Below, piece by piece: positions 21,060 to 32,569 of a stretch of DNA of 64,000 nucleotides (positions are counted from its first letter, which is position 1; every line of letters starts with the position of its first letter). Location of the stretch: positions 331,008,374 through 331,072,373 of the forward strand of contig NC_045426.1 in NCBI RefSeq assembly GCF_902635505.1. The letters run 5' to 3'. The position numbers and the translations under genes were made by a program. A model generated the notes under the pieces. That model saw only the letters and a program-made list of their open reading frames with translations, had not been told where the DNA came from and ran no database searches. The stretch is from Sarcophilus harrisii (Eukaryota; Chordata; Mammalia; Dasyuromorphia; Dasyuridae).

Positions 21060-21565
21060 CTTATATCTCCGGGTTTTTCCATCTTTCCTCTTCTCCCTAA
21101 ACCCTAGCTTCTTTTAATGTCATGTACCTACATTAGAATGTAAACTTTTGAAGATATAAACTATGTACTTATTTGTTGTTGTTGCTTGTATTGTATTCTT
21201 AGAATTTGGCTCTTTCCTGACATCTACTAAGCTCTGACGTCTATCCATCCATCATCTATGCATCCATCTAACCATCCATCTATCCATCATCTATCTACCT
21301 ACCTATCTTTTTTTTAACCCATTCTTTATGTCAGTCTATAGATCATTTATTTATCCATTTATTCTTCATCCTCTTTTCTTTCTATATTTTAGTCAATTAA
21401 ATGACTATAGCTTTCATTTACATAATTGTTTGCATGTTGTCTCCTTTATAATGTGAGCTCCTTGAGGTCATGAACTGATCCCCCAAACTCCCCACTCCTT
21501 TTGTATCCCTTGCCACATTGCTTGCACATAATAAACACTTAATAAATGTTTTTTGACTGAAGGAC
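21060..21565 (+). repeat. L2 3' ends, sense, around an ATCC microsatellite
   Basis: 21130-21240 and 21420-21560 both read as L2 3' UTR, the latter with 'gagctccttgaggtcatga', 'cacataataaacacttaat' and 'aaatgttttttgactgaagg'. Between them, 21240-21310 is an irregular ATCC/ATCT microsatellite. Confidence 0.75.
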
Positions 21566-21569
21566 TATT

Positions 21570-22655
21570 TGTAAAATGTGGTTGATAATGTGAGGACAAA
21601 ACTTTATAAACCTCAGTGCATTTTATTAATGTTTTAACCACCAGGTGGAACTTATAACCACTCATCCAAACCTGTTTATTGAAAAAAGGATATGAGTCCT
21701 GCCAATTCCCACGAATGTGCTGGATGCTTGACAGAATACCTACTGGCTGGAAATGCTGAAAAAACAATGAGTAAATTCTCTTGCTTAGCTTTCCTGGTCA
21801 GGATTTAGATGACTACCTTTTTCAGCTCTGTGGAATCAGGAATAAGCTCTGAAGCTCCACCTAGTGACCAAATTCCACCCTTTCCTTGTTTCACCTTTGC
21901 TGAGAGGTATTATACTGATTTATGTTCTCCTGGCAGGTTTTCTTCTCACATGGTCTCAATGAATAGCTGATTACAGGAGACTGTGAAATATTAAACTCCT
22001 TTCTCTCTTAACCACTCTCTCAGGTTGTTTTCAAAGGGCTTTGGAGATGCTAAGGAATAAATGAAGTACAGCTAAGTCATTCAACAATCAAGGGCTTCAA
22101 ACGGAAGTGTGCTAGTATTATTTAACAACCAACCCTCCAAAAAAAAAAAAAAAGTATACATTTTAGAGTTTAACTTGCATCATTAACATCTTCATATTTT
22201 TCTTAAGTCTTGATAATCAACAGGATAATAATCAAGTGCTAATTTGTACCATCTATTTATTACCAATAGATATTTCTTCTGAACAAGAGATGATTTTGAT
22301 GGAGACCAAATGTGAGTACACATTGAAAATTGAACAATCATCAGTGGAGCCAGTTCAAATGACATCCAGCAGATAGATGTGGAGACAATGGCTCCTAAAA
22401 AGCGGGAAAGGTAAAAGGAAGTAAGGGAGTAGTAGAAAATTTGGTTCTCACACATCCTGACACTATCTCTGTGGAGACTGGATGGCAAATACTGTGGTAG
22501 GTATTCTAGGTAGTACACTTTGGGGTTTTCAGTGAGGAAGGGACAAGAGTCATAAAGAAAATGTATTTAATTTTCCTCAGAGAAAAGTTCCCTTCTATAT
22601 GAGTTAACAGGGTAACTTTCAGCCCCCAAAACTAACATGATTAGGCTTCTCTGAG
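21570..22655. other. Gene-free stretch, nothing recognised
   Basis: Unique-looking sequence with a short poly-A run near 22140. The 108-codon minus-strand frame at 22192-22518 has no recognisable domain, no clear splice context and no similarity that I know. Confidence 0.4.
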
Positions 22656-22659
22656 GGTT

Positions 22660-22765
22660 ATAGTCTCTATATCTAAGGAGGTATGAACTTTTGCATTCTG
22701 CTGAAATTGTGGTCATCTTTGCAGTATTGTGTTCAATAGTTGGATGCCACTTTTTAGAAATGACA
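22660..22765 (+). repeat. CR1/L3 fragment, sense
   Basis: 'gcagtattgtgttcaatagt' and 'tggatgccactttttagaaa' match the L3/CR1 ORF2 text for 'LEY.VQ.W.PH.K'. Short and diverged. Confidence 0.6.
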
Positions 22766-23179
22766 CTTTTTTCTGCTTAATGTTTTGTTTTCTCTCAGTT
22801 ACATGTAAAACAAATTTTTTTGGGGAAAGCAATTTTTGTTTTAGGAAAAGGGAGCAAATTAAACTCTTAAGAACCTTCAAACTCAAAATCAACTTAAAAT
22901 CTCATTATGAATGAAGGTTACATAAATGACCAAATAAGTTTTTCTTTTACCACAAAAAATGTACCCTAGCAGCTGAAAACAAACTGAATTCTTTAATTTC
23001 TAGACAAAATGACATAGTTTGTTCATAGAACTCTTGAGAAAAGCCTAACAAAAAAGTTTACAGCTGCCTAATTTTGAAAATTTATCCATAATTTATCACT
23101 CTGTAAATTGCATTATCACTAATAAAATATTTAAAGTGAAAAAAGCAGCATTTGTAAAACAATTTTTAACATTTGCTTT

Positions 23180-24205
23180 AAAATGTTGAATTCCAGATTC
23201 TCTCCCTTTCTCCCTCCTTCTCCATTAAGAAGGCACATGTGAAGTTCTGCAAAATTTCTCTATAAAAGTTGTTGTAAAAAAACCCCATAGATCTCCCCCC
23301 CCAAAAAAAAACCTCCATAAAAATAAGTAAAAAATATGCTTCAATATGTATTCAGACATAATTAGTTCTTTCTCTGGATATGGATAGCATTTTTTATCAT
23401 AAGTCCTTAGGTCATTGTATTGCTGAGAAAAGCAAAGTCATTCACAATTGATCATTCCACAACATTTTTATTTATTCCACTTTGCATGAGCTCATGGAGA
23501 CTTTCCAAGTTTTCATGAGTCATTCTCCAATTGATGGATATCCCTTCAATTTTCAATTCTTTACCTTGAGAAAAGACCTGCTATAAATATTTTTGTACAT
23601 GTAGATCCTTTTTAAAAAATCTCTTTTGGAATACATGCCTAGTAGTCATATTGTTGTCAAAAGGTATGCATAATTTTATAGTCCTTTGGGCATAGTTCCA
23701 AATTGTTTTACAGAATAGTTGAATCACTTCACAATTCTACCAACAATGCATTAATGCCTCATTTTCTCCACACTTCCTCAAACATTTACTATTTTCCTTT
23801 TTCTGGACTATTAGCCAATCTAATAGATATGAGGTAGTACCTCAGAATTGTTTTAATTTGTATTTTTTGAATCAATAGTGGGTTAGAGTATTTTTATATG
23901 GCTATAAAGTTTGATTAGTTCATCTGAAAACTTCATATTTTTTGATCATTTACCAATTGGGGAATGGTTATTATTTTTTATAAATGTGACTCACTTTCAT
24001 CTGCATTTGAGAAATGAAGCCTTCAAAATTCATTTCACAATTACTATTGCTACTTGTATTTACCTCTGTTTCTTCTATTCTCTCTTTCATTTCGCTGTCT
24101 CTCCTCAAAAGTGTTTTGCTTCTGACTAGCCCCTTCCCCAATATACCCTCCCTTCTATCATCTTCCTTTATCATATACCCTTCCTCTCTTACTTTCCTGC
24201 AGGAC
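23180..24205 (-). repeat. Marsupial L1 3' region, antisense
   Basis: 'gctgagaaaagcaaagtc', 'ttgcatgagctcatggag', 'caattgatggatatcccttc', 'cacttcacaattctacc', 'aacaatgcattaatgcctc', 'gagaatggttattat' type phrases in order, then CT-rich ORF2 text to about 24.2 kb. The 5' part of the L1 is lost. Diverged, older than the L1 at the right edge. Confidence 0.75.
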
Positions 24206-24224
24206 TGAGCAAAGGAATTCTTCT

Positions 24225-24600
24225 GAAGAGGGCAGCTGGGATGGTGATGTTCCTCCAGGTCATGCCATTAGGAAACAAATATTTCTTTCAAAAAAGAGAT
24301 GATTTTGGTGGGTGGGTGGGTGGAACTGTTAAGTTGGAGAACAGTTAAAATTATCTTGCTTGACCCCAGAAGGTAAAACTAGGAGAAATGACAAGAAGTT
24401 AAAAAGATACACATTTTCTTTCTAACACTTAGTGTAATCCAAAAGCACAGTGGGCTGCCCTTTTAAGTAATAGGTTCACCTCTCTACCAAAGGACTTTAA
24501 GTAAATATTGGGTTACTACTTTGGGATTTTATTTTAAAGGGACATTGTTCAATAATGGATTGGATCAGACACCTCCCAGCTGTTATTCTGTGATAACTAA
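24225..24600 (+). repeat. CR1/L3 LINE 3' region, sense
   Basis: 'ttgaccccagaaggtaaaac', 'taggagaaatgacaagaagt', 'atccaaaagcacagtgggct', 'gatcagacacctcccagct' and 'gttattctgtgat' follow the CR1/L3 ORF2 end and 3' UTR in order. Confidence 0.75.
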
Positions 24601-25905
24601 TTCTGACAGAATGTAGATCTTTATTCATGAGATTAGGATGCTCCCTCCTGTTTTCAAAACATGGATCTTCGAGAGTTCTTGAGTTCAATAGATGGTCAAT
24701 ATTGTACAGAGAGCATCTCCTCTGAATATTTTTTTCCTGAATCTTTCATCATAGTGAATGAAACTGACAGGAAAATTAAGAAGGCATTCACTCCTAAGGT
24801 AGGGCTTCAGGAGACCCTGTCATGTTCCTAAGTCAGGGTGTCATTTTTTCATGACACTTGACCCTCTGGTTAGGAGAGAGGATGAAATAGAAAAATGAAG
24901 AAGTCTGACTTTGGGACAAAGGGAAATATATTCAATTCCATTCTATAAAGTACACAATATGTTGTAATATCTCAGAATGATCAAAGTTAGAGGCAAACTT
25001 TAATAGGATGTTATGGTTGAATAATACTGTGTAGAACAAGAGTTTCTAACCATTGATCTTGGGATCATTTTTTTTAACATAATCTTCCTCTACTCCCAGT
25101 TCATTATGAAAAAAAATAAATTCTAATGTATGTCACGCATATGCACATAAGAAAAACCTTTTCATAGCTCCTATTTAATATTGAAAGAAAACAAATGGTA
25201 GGGTCTATCATATATTTCCCATAAGAAATAAAATTAATTACATAATATAGTTATCAAATATTCCATACATTCATAAAAAAATGAATAAATAAAAAAGAAA
25301 TATGAATGAATGATATGAAAATATCTTTATTAAGTATTTGCAATGTGTAAAGAACTCGAATAAATACTTGACAAACAAATATAAAAGCAAGGCAGTTTCT
25401 GTTCTGCTTTTCCTTGTGGATAAGCTTACCCTCCCTAGGGAGGGAAATCTTGGTCTAAGGCATGGGAGTTTTGTAAATCTCAGATTTACAACTTCCTGCT
25501 ACACTCTTAATTATTGAGTAATGATTTATAAGATTTCCTGAGGAAATTAATCCAATTACATTACTCTGTGACTACTGAAGAATTCATCACTTTTTGTTTT
25601 CTTCTTGATTTTCTCTTTCAATTTTTCCTTATTCAGAGGAAAAATAATCAAAATTTCAACCACCAAGGATAATTGAAGAAATACCAAAACATTAAAACAA
25701 AATGATTTTTTTCAAAAAATCACACTTTAATCTTTGTTACTAATATGTGCAAATATAAGCTCATTTCTTAAGGACCTTTAATTAAATTGGAAGACTTTAC
25801 TCCTAATCATAGAAGTCTTTATTTAAAAAGAATGTTTATAAATCTGTAATTATTTCTCCATGAAGCAAAAAACACAAGGACACTATCAATATAAAGAATA
25901 TATTA
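24601..25905. other. Gene-free stretch with a short antisense L2 piece
   Basis: At about 25315-25410 'tctttattaagtatttgc' and 'aatgtgtaaagaactcg' resemble an antisense L2 3' end. The rest is AT-rich with nothing I can name. Confidence 0.45.
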
Positions 25906-25912
25906 TTTTTAT

Positions 25913-26810
25913 TCATTGAAGAGTATTTGACTTAATACATTTTTTCATAGCTGTCTTCAAATCCTGCTTCCTCAGACTGTAGATCAAGGACTTGAACCAC
26001 ACTCTAGAACAGGAAGATGAGCTATTTATGCTTTTTGGTACATATTTTTTGTCAGGTCCAATAGAGTCTTTAGACTTGTGTTTTATCTATATAAAGAAAA
26101 TGGCTCCATAAGATATAATAACTACAGTTAGGTGGGCAGTACAATTGGAGAAAGCTTTGCATTTTCCTTTTATAGAAAGGATCCTTAGAATGGTGAAAGG
26201 ATAAAAATATAGGAAACAAAAATAAACAGAACTGGAATGACTAGAAAAGTCACAGTTTCAACAACTATGTAAATCACATTGAATAGGATTTATGCCTGGT
26301 TATTTTGAGAACAATTGGAATTTCACATGTGAAGTAATTGATAGCATTGTTTCTATAAAAAAAATTAAATTGCAAGAGAGGTAAAATTTTAGTTGACAGC
26401 TTCTACTATCCAGGAACCTATTGCCACATAGGCAGCTTTATTCATGATGATGGGATATCTCAGGGGCTTGCAGATGGCTACATAATGGTCAATTGTCATC
26501 ATACTTAAGAGGACACATTCAGTTGTTCTCATGCAAAGGGTAGACACATTTGTATAGTACAGCAAATAAATGGCTTTCTGTGGGGTGAGAAAGCTTTGTA
26601 GAATTATAGGGACAGAATAAATTGTGTAGCAAATGTACAGGAAGGAGCATATGAGTATGTGCAGGTGGGGTCATAGTTACCTATTGCCCAGAAGGATTAC
26701 CAAGTACATTATTAGGATTAGCACAAATAAAATTTTCTCAAGTCTTGGATAAGTTTGGGTTCCAGGAAAACAAATTTTTTGATGTAGATGGTCTGATTCA
26801 TTCCTTACAT
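25913..26810 (-). pseudogene. Decayed OR13C-like olfactory receptor
   Basis: Nearly full-length relative of the intact receptors, on the minus strand. From the start: the former ATG (26810-26808) is followed at once by TAA, and a second ATG at 26801 begins MNQTIYIKKFVFL. The region for helix 1 to LHTPMYFFL has deletions and frame changes near 26640-26760. [10 protein letters not shown] has become MTIDHYVAIC (near 26475-26510), so the DRY arginine is lost. The [11 protein letters not shown] region is shortened near 25975-26005. The tail ...KTAMKKCIKSNTLQ ends at TGA (25915-25913). There are several independent lesions, so it has been non-functional for some time. An acceptor-like TTATAG remains just upstream (near 26846). 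Confidence 0.92.
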
Positions 26811-27189
26811 TTACTTCCTTCTATTTATTTCTTGTTTTCCACCTATAAGAATCCAGAGTAATAAACCATTCTTTTATTATCATAGGACTTTCATTTTGTA
26901 CCATTAAATGCATTTGCCATATTTAAGTATATTTATTATGCAAAGATCAGTTTCTACTTTTGAACATAAAGACAACAGATAATTAAAGAAATGATTTTGT
27001 AGAATATCTGATTGAAATCAAGATATGGAACTTTTTTTTGGTTAAAAAATTGGGTTTAAAAATTTGGTTAAAAAATTGGGAAAGTAGTGGGTTCTGTCTC
27101 ACTGCAGATTTTCAAGCATAGGTTAGTATGATGTGATGAAATGATGTGTGAAAAGAGGATGGCAAAATAATGCAGTTAGAAATCATAAC

Positions 27190-27650
27190 TATGATTTCCA
27201 TTCATCCTCTTTTCTTCTATACTTATTCTTCTCTTTATGTTTTGACCCTGACCTTTCTCTAAAGTTTGCTTTGATCACGACCACTGCCTTCCTTAATTTG
27301 CCTTCCCTTTTATCATGCTCCCCACCTCCTTCTTTTATCCCCCTTTCCCCCTACTTCTCTATTAGGTGAAAGGGATTTGTATATCTAGCTGATTATGTGT
27401 AGTTGTGTTCTCCTCTTTGAACCTATTTATATGAGAGGGAAGTGTAAGATATTTTTACTTCCATTGTAAAAGCTCTTCCTTTTGTATACCTTTTTATGCA
27501 AGATCATTTCCCTCATTCTCCCTTCTCCCAGGGTGCCTTTATTTCTTGCCCATACATTTCCTGATATGGGCATCCCAACATAATCAACTTACTCACATGC
27601 CCTCTATTTTTTAGAATCTTTCTAATTGCCCTAATTTTGATAAAGTTCTT
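27190..27650 (-). repeat. Probable L1 internal fragment, antisense
   Basis: A C/T-rich stretch with 'gaccctgacctttctctaa', 'ccttcccttttatcatgc', 'aaagctcttccttttgta' resembles the antisense of the marsupial L1 ORF1/5' region. Low certainty. Confidence 0.45.
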
Positions 27651-28015
27651 AGAAATTACTTATATGACCATCCTGTATAGCAATGTAAGTGCTTTAACCT
27701 TACTGAATCCCATATGGTTTTCTTTTATGTTAACATTTTAATATTTTTCTTGAGTATTTTATTTTGTCCTAAATACTGATTGATTGAATGAATAGAATAC
27801 TGGCATTAGATTTATGACTATTCTTGTTAAAAAATAAAAATTTCTTTTATGTAAATCTCTTATATAGGCCCATGTATAGCAAAACTATTGCCTATATTAT
27901 GATGGGCTGACTACTGGGGATAGAAATATGTAAAAAAAATCCTTTCTCAGAAGTTTATTGTTTAGTTGAAGAGACAAAAAATAAATACTCCTGGAAAAAA
28001 CAACTAATTCTGATA
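27651..28015. other. Gene-free stretch, nothing recognised
   Basis: AT-rich sequence. Around 27900-27980 a few words resemble an antisense L2 3' end. Confidence 0.35.
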
Positions 28016-28019
28016 GTAG

Positions 28020-28445
28020 TGTGGATAACAATAATAGTCATAATAACATATTTATATAGTACACTGCCATTCTTTTCTACAATCCTAAAAATTATAGTTT
28101 TACAAATGGAACAATTGAGGCTCAGAGACTTGAAATGAAGGTGGTATAGTATGAGGGGGTAGATGAATGATGTAGAAATTCATGAAAAGATAGGTCACTG
28201 AGGATTATTTCAATAAATAACAATAGCTTATGTGTATATAGCATAAATGGCATAGCTATAAAGTGATTTCACATTCATTTTCTCATTTGATCACCTCAGC
28301 AGCCCCACAATAGTTACTGACAGCATTATTTCCATCATATGGATGAGGATAGTCAATAATTTGGCTTATGGTCACATAACTAAAGAGTTACAGAGCCTCA
28401 ACTTAAGCCTAGATTTATTGAATTCATTCTGTAGTTTTCCTATTA
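28020..28445 (-). repeat. Two MIR-type fragments, antisense
   Basis: 28020-28140 ('catatttatatagtacact', 'caattgaggctcagagact') and 28200-28440 ('aacaatagcttatgtgtata', 'ttctcatttgatcacctcag', 'ttggcttatggtcacataac') are both reverse complements of MIR. Confidence 0.7.
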
Positions 28446-29045
28446 CATAACACTGTCTTATTATTTACCTTTATGTGTGTCATCCTTATTTATAGATATA
28501 TGAGGGTAAAAAATCAGTGACCTTCCATGAATTAAGCGGTTTGGTTGATGAGCAGTCTTACTCAAAAACAAAATAGTAAGTGAGACGAATTCAGCTGGAT
28601 GTAGTTGAGGTGGAGTGGTCTTCGATGTGAAAATCCCTGACATAGTTGAAATAGACTAGAGACAGTTTGAAAGTTGGAAAGACATGACTGGGGCTATAAA
28701 AGGTATGGTGAACTACACATTATATACTTATTGAGGAAGATGGAGAGTATCATGAATTTGAACAGGTGATAACAAAAAGAATCTGGACAAAATGGGCAGA
28801 AACTTAGAGGGTTGTGGATGACTGAGTGATGGTGACATATGAAGGATCTGCGAGTGGCACTAAAGAACAATGGGATTGTAGGACGAATGTTCCAAATCCT
28901 CCTCTTTTATCTATGTGTCAGGGAATGTGAGCTAGGATTGGAGAGGGTACTGTGAGATATATTTTCTTTGGAGAAATCTAGGTTTCAGTGAGCATCAGAA
29001 GATGAAGAGAAAAAAAAAGCTAACTAGAAGCAGGTAGATTGATTT
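28446..29045. other. Gene-free stretch, mostly unrecognised
   Basis: 28640-28900 has a weak resemblance to antisense L2. The 60-codon frame at 28461-28643 has no recognised product. Confidence 0.35.
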
Positions 29046-29049
29046 TAGG

Positions 29050-29235
29050 ATCCGAGGGTCCTAGAATTAGAGCTTGAACAAATGTTGGAGATTATTTAGT
29101 ATTATTCCTACTTCTTACATATGAGGAAATTGAGACCTAGAGATTAAGCAACTTGCCCATGATTATACAGTAGTTCCAAAAGGATGGAATCCATGCTCAA
29201 ATAATTCTTCTGATTCCAAATTTACTCATTTTTTC
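29050..29235 (+). repeat. MIR-like CORE-SINE
   Basis: 'gtcctagaattagagcttg', 'catatgaggaaattgagacc', 'tagagattaagcaacttgcc' and 'caaataattcttctgattcc' give the usual order of a MIR/MON-like SINE. Confidence 0.65.
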
Positions 29236-29289
29236 TGACTATTCTATATTATTATTAGCCTAAGTGAAAGCATCCTTAAAGTCAATATC

Positions 29290-30110
29290 ATCCTACTTCT
29301 GTTTCTGGATCTTTTGTCAGTGTCCAGAACTTCTACTTTCTAACCACAACAAATGATTATTTTCTTCTTGGGTGAGTTCCATTTCAATTAGACTCGAGTA
29401 GAAAGATTTTATACGAATTGGGTCTGTGGGATATTGTCCCTGAAGCATCAGAAAGTATCAAAAACCTCATACTGCATTTCATTTTTCAAAAACTTTAAAT
29501 TACTTCTGGGATTAAAACCTCTCCTTAAATCAACAAGGGATTTTAAAGGGATTTGACTTGTGAGCACTACAAATGATGCATTGGAGAATGAATCTAGAAT
29601 CTGGAATATAGTGAAATACTGAAGAGAACAGGACTTTAGACTTAATTTTTTTCCTGTAGATTATTTGTGTTAAGAATGAGAGATAAGTATTGCTGAAAAC
29701 TATGGTAGAGATATTTCTGATACTCAGATTTTATCTTGTTGATATTTCTTTATTTCAATGACTTACAGTGAATGAAGAGAGAAAATCAAATCCTACAAGA
29801 ATGTAAAAATTTTAGATATCTTCTGCCATCCCATTTTAAACTTTCTATGTAATCACTCTATTTTTTAGTGTAACAATTAAAATAACTATCAAATTTCACC
29901 TGCATTGTCCTGATCACCATCTTGTATGCTGTGGGAAGCAATTGCTGATTCAGAATATTACATCAGCTGGAAGTTAAATCATATTTTGCTCCTGAATTAA
30001 GAAGGATCCTATATCCCTGACTTAGAGGTAAAAGGTATCATGTAGAACCTGCTTTCTTTGGAATAGAATTTTCTGAACTTAGATGCACAGGTACAGATCA
30101 TTTGAAGTTA
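29290..30110 (+). promoter_or_regulatory. Receptor-linked upstream block of the gene at 32570-33526
   Basis: The reverse complement of this stretch matches the blocks at 50.64-51.65 kb and 60.86-61.93 kb along most of its length. Shared marks include the IR motif seen here as GGGATATTGTCCC (29428-29440), 'aactttaaattacttc', a 'cccttgttgatttaag' phrase (reverse) and the acceptor and donor of a candidate exon. It lies 2.5-3.3 kb upstream of the ATG in the sense of the gene. It is not one of the repeat families I recognise, so I infer a promoter/leader-exon region copied with the receptors. Confidence 0.6.
29769..30027 (+). other. Candidate 5' non-coding exon of the receptor at 32570-33526
   Basis: Bounded on the left by a T-rich tract ending in GACTTACAG (AG at 29767-29768) and on the right by TTAGAG|GTAAAAGG (GT at 30028-30029). 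Both sites are found at the same places in the copies at 50.7-50.9 kb and 60.9-61.2 kb. The segment is 259 bp and has no conserved open frame. Splicing from the donor to the acceptor at 32539 would remove an intron of about 2.5 kb. The acceptor implies either a still further leader exon or that the true start site lies near it. Inferred only. Confidence 0.5.
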
Positions 30111-30344
30111 GTTGTTTGAGTCAGATCATTGCTAGTGTCAGGTCTATTAAATCTTTAATCTCTATTAAATATTCAAAGATATATATTAAATTTTTTGATC
30201 ACTATTGTTACTTGTTTATATTGATCAAGTGTATGAAAGAAGGGAGATGACTACAATTCTTAAAGATTTTTAGAAAAATGTTAGTGTTGTCTTATGTTAA
30301 TATTAAAAAAAGATTAATACTATCAGAGGGTCTCTCTTTTGAAC

Positions 30345-30745
30345 AGAATATGGCACAGTAACTAGTAGAATTGGGAGGCAAGAAGACCTAAGCTTAAATC
30401 CTGCCTCAGACATCACTTGTATGATTCAGGGCAAATCACACTTCCTTGTGCCTCGGTTTTCTAATTTGTAGACTAGGATAATAATAGTATATATCTTAGG
30501 TGGTTGTTGAGAAGACCAAATGAGTTAACATATGCAAAGCTCTTTATAAATTCTAGTTTTCATTATCATTATTATTAATGAAAAATATTACTTGCAAGAA
30601 CTCTTGTCCAATTAGTCCTTTAGCCCGGTCATAAACTAGAGGCAGTGATTATCATTTTTACTTATATAGCACTTTATGGTATATAAAATGTATGTACAAT
30701 TATTAATTCATTGGAGTTTCACCAGAACTCTTAAAAGATTCATTT
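30345..30745. repeat. MIR/THER1 sense copy and a MIR piece in antisense
   Basis: 30350-30580 is a sense MIR/THER1 ('gaattgggaggcaagaagac', 'ggcaaatcacacttccttg', 'gcctcggttttctaatttgt', 'gcaaagctctttataaattc'). 30630-30740 is an antisense MIR piece ('cttatatagcactttatgg'). Confidence 0.75.
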
Positions 30746-30839
30746 TAAAAATGTTACTTAAAAAAATCCTTTTTGCTTAATCTAAAACACACAGACAATA
30801 GATGGCATATGTTCTCTAACTTATATCAGTCCAGCAAAC

Positions 30840-31640
30840 TACTCAATACATTATCAAGGCCAACAGAGTGTGGTGCATTCTATATCTATACCCTCCAATT
30901 CTACAAAGGAAGGACTGAAGTACTTGCTTTACTGACCAGATTTCTATAATTTCAATGTTTTTCAGTTCAGTTTTTAAAAATGAGATAGATTTTCCTTTTT
31001 TTTTTTTTTTTTTTTTTTTAGTCTTTTGGTTTTGTTTTAATAAATCTTGTTGCTTCACAGGGTCATTAGCTCCTATTTGATTCAGTTTAGTTTCCAAGGA
31101 ATTTGTTGCTTGGGAAAAGTTGTGTATTTCTTTTGGCAAGTTTTGAAATATTTTTTCAATTTTTTCTTCCATGACTCTCATTTTTTCCTATTTTTTCCAT
31201 TCTAGTACTCTCATTACATTAAAAAAATACCTCATTTTAAATTCTTTAAAACTTTTTTATTTCTTTCAGGAATTCTAGTTGAGTTGTCCTCAAGTGGTGT
31301 TTTTCTCTGTGATGTTGATTATAGATATTTTTGAATCATTCTCTTCTTGTATGTGTAATTTAGAGAGGTCCACGTGTGGTAAAAGCTATTGTTTGTGGTT
31401 TGAAGGTGAGGCAGCATAGCCTCTTCTCCCATTCCCATTTCATCAAAAAGACTTTTAATCCTGTCAGGAGGCTTTAATTTTCTTATGGGGAGGGGATATT
31501 GGGCTAAAATTCTCTCTGTTCCCTTAAATATTTTTAATCTATTGGATGTAATTAAGTTCAACCCACTTTTGATCACTCTGTCATTATTATAATTGGAGAA
31601 AAGAGGGACTCCAAGCTCTATACCCAAGATTTAATTTCTT
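30840..31640 (-). repeat. Probable L1 ORF1-region fragment, antisense
   Basis: The minus strand encodes a short coiled-coil-like stretch (MEEKIEKIFQNLPKEIHNFSQ and on, 31181 downward) of the type seen at the start of L1 ORF1p, broken by a run of about 25 T on the plus strand (near 30997-31019). The text to 31640 fits the antisense marsupial L1 5' part, less surely. It is not an intact gene. Confidence 0.45.
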
Positions 31641-31763
31641 TCCCACCAAATGCCAGTTCTAAAACGAGCATTTAGCAATGAGCAAAGAAAATCCAATTAT
31701 CCAAATTGGTAACAAAATAGGAATCAGAGAATGTATATATAGGAGAACACATGCATATACATA

Positions 31764-31845
<82 letters not shown>
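31764..31845. repeat. (AC)n(AG)n compound microsatellite
   Basis: An AC run (31764-31794) passes directly into an AG run (31795-31845). Both are nearly pure, so the locus is probably length-polymorphic. Confidence 0.95.
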
Positions 31846-31848
<3 letters not shown>

Positions 31849-32330
31849 CAGAATGCCGAAGCACTCCTATTGGGAATGAGATAACATTTCAATCAAGACA
31901 GAGAATCCTGGATTTTACTTAAGGGTAAACTTCCCACTGAAGTCTCTAGGGTAGGTAAAAATTTAAGGATAGGACATAATAGAGATCCTCATGATTTCCT
32001 AGAGTATTTTCTCTCAGTAACCTAAAGTGGGGCTGACCTCTTGAATATTAATTCTCAAAGCCAGAAGTACTCAGAGTGACAGAAACCTCAAAGAAAACTT
32101 GGAACTCAAATAATCCTAGAGAAGGTTTGGAACTTGAGAAGTCCCAAAGAAGACTGAAGAAGGCTGGAATTCTCCCACTCTCTTGCCAACTCTGTTGATT
32201 CTCAAGCAGTGCAGGGAATTCATCTCCACCAATAAGGAGAGGGAGGAAAACCAATGGGCTTTCAGACAGAGGTTATGTTATTTGTGTCTTTGATATCCCC
32301 ACCACCACAGTAACATATTATGATAAAATT
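31846..32330. other. Gene-free stretch, possible diverged interspersed repeat
   Basis: 32030-32270 is richer in GA and has phrases such as 'cacaagtggggctgacc'-like and 'aggaaaaccaatggg' that remind me of an LTR, but there are no clear ends. The 68-codon minus frame at 32048-32254 has no known product. Confidence 0.3.
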
Positions 32331-32339
32331 CTCTATGTT

Positions 32340-32569
32340 GTTAACAGTTTGTACACATTCTCTTAATGTCCATTCATGTCTTTAGATAATCTACTGTGGA
32401 ATGACTCTTGCCATTATTATTATATATTGCAATAAATTTTCATATTTACTCACACATAGGACATCGCTTAATATATATTGAGAGAAACATTCCTACTGAC
32501 ACCTATGGAATAAAAATATCTATTCTCTCTTTGCCTCAGAATCCTGGAGACTGAAAGAGAACTTCAAAA
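32340..32569 (+). promoter_or_regulatory. Conserved receptor 5' flank with splice acceptor
   Basis: About 230 bp directly upstream of the ATG match the upstream flank of the receptor at 56651-57619 closely ('gtggaatgactct', 'tattatatattgcaa', 'aacattcctactga', 'ttgcctcagaatcctg', 'gactgaaag'). A pyrimidine-rich tract ends in TTGCCTCAG with AG at 32538-32539, 30 bp before the ATG, in both genes. This is the expected 3' splice site in front of an olfactory receptor coding exon. Confidence 0.7.

Noticed and set aside
22192-22518. A 108-codon minus-strand frame
   Set aside because: No domain, no promoter or splice context, and length within chance for this composition.
30843-31181. A 112-codon frame with a coiled-coil look
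   Set aside because: It resembles an L1 ORF1 start and runs into the poly-T encoded lysines. It is not a host gene.
32030-32270. LTR-like wording upstream of the receptor at 32570
   Set aside because: No TG/CA ends, no target duplication and no polyadenylation signal in the right place.
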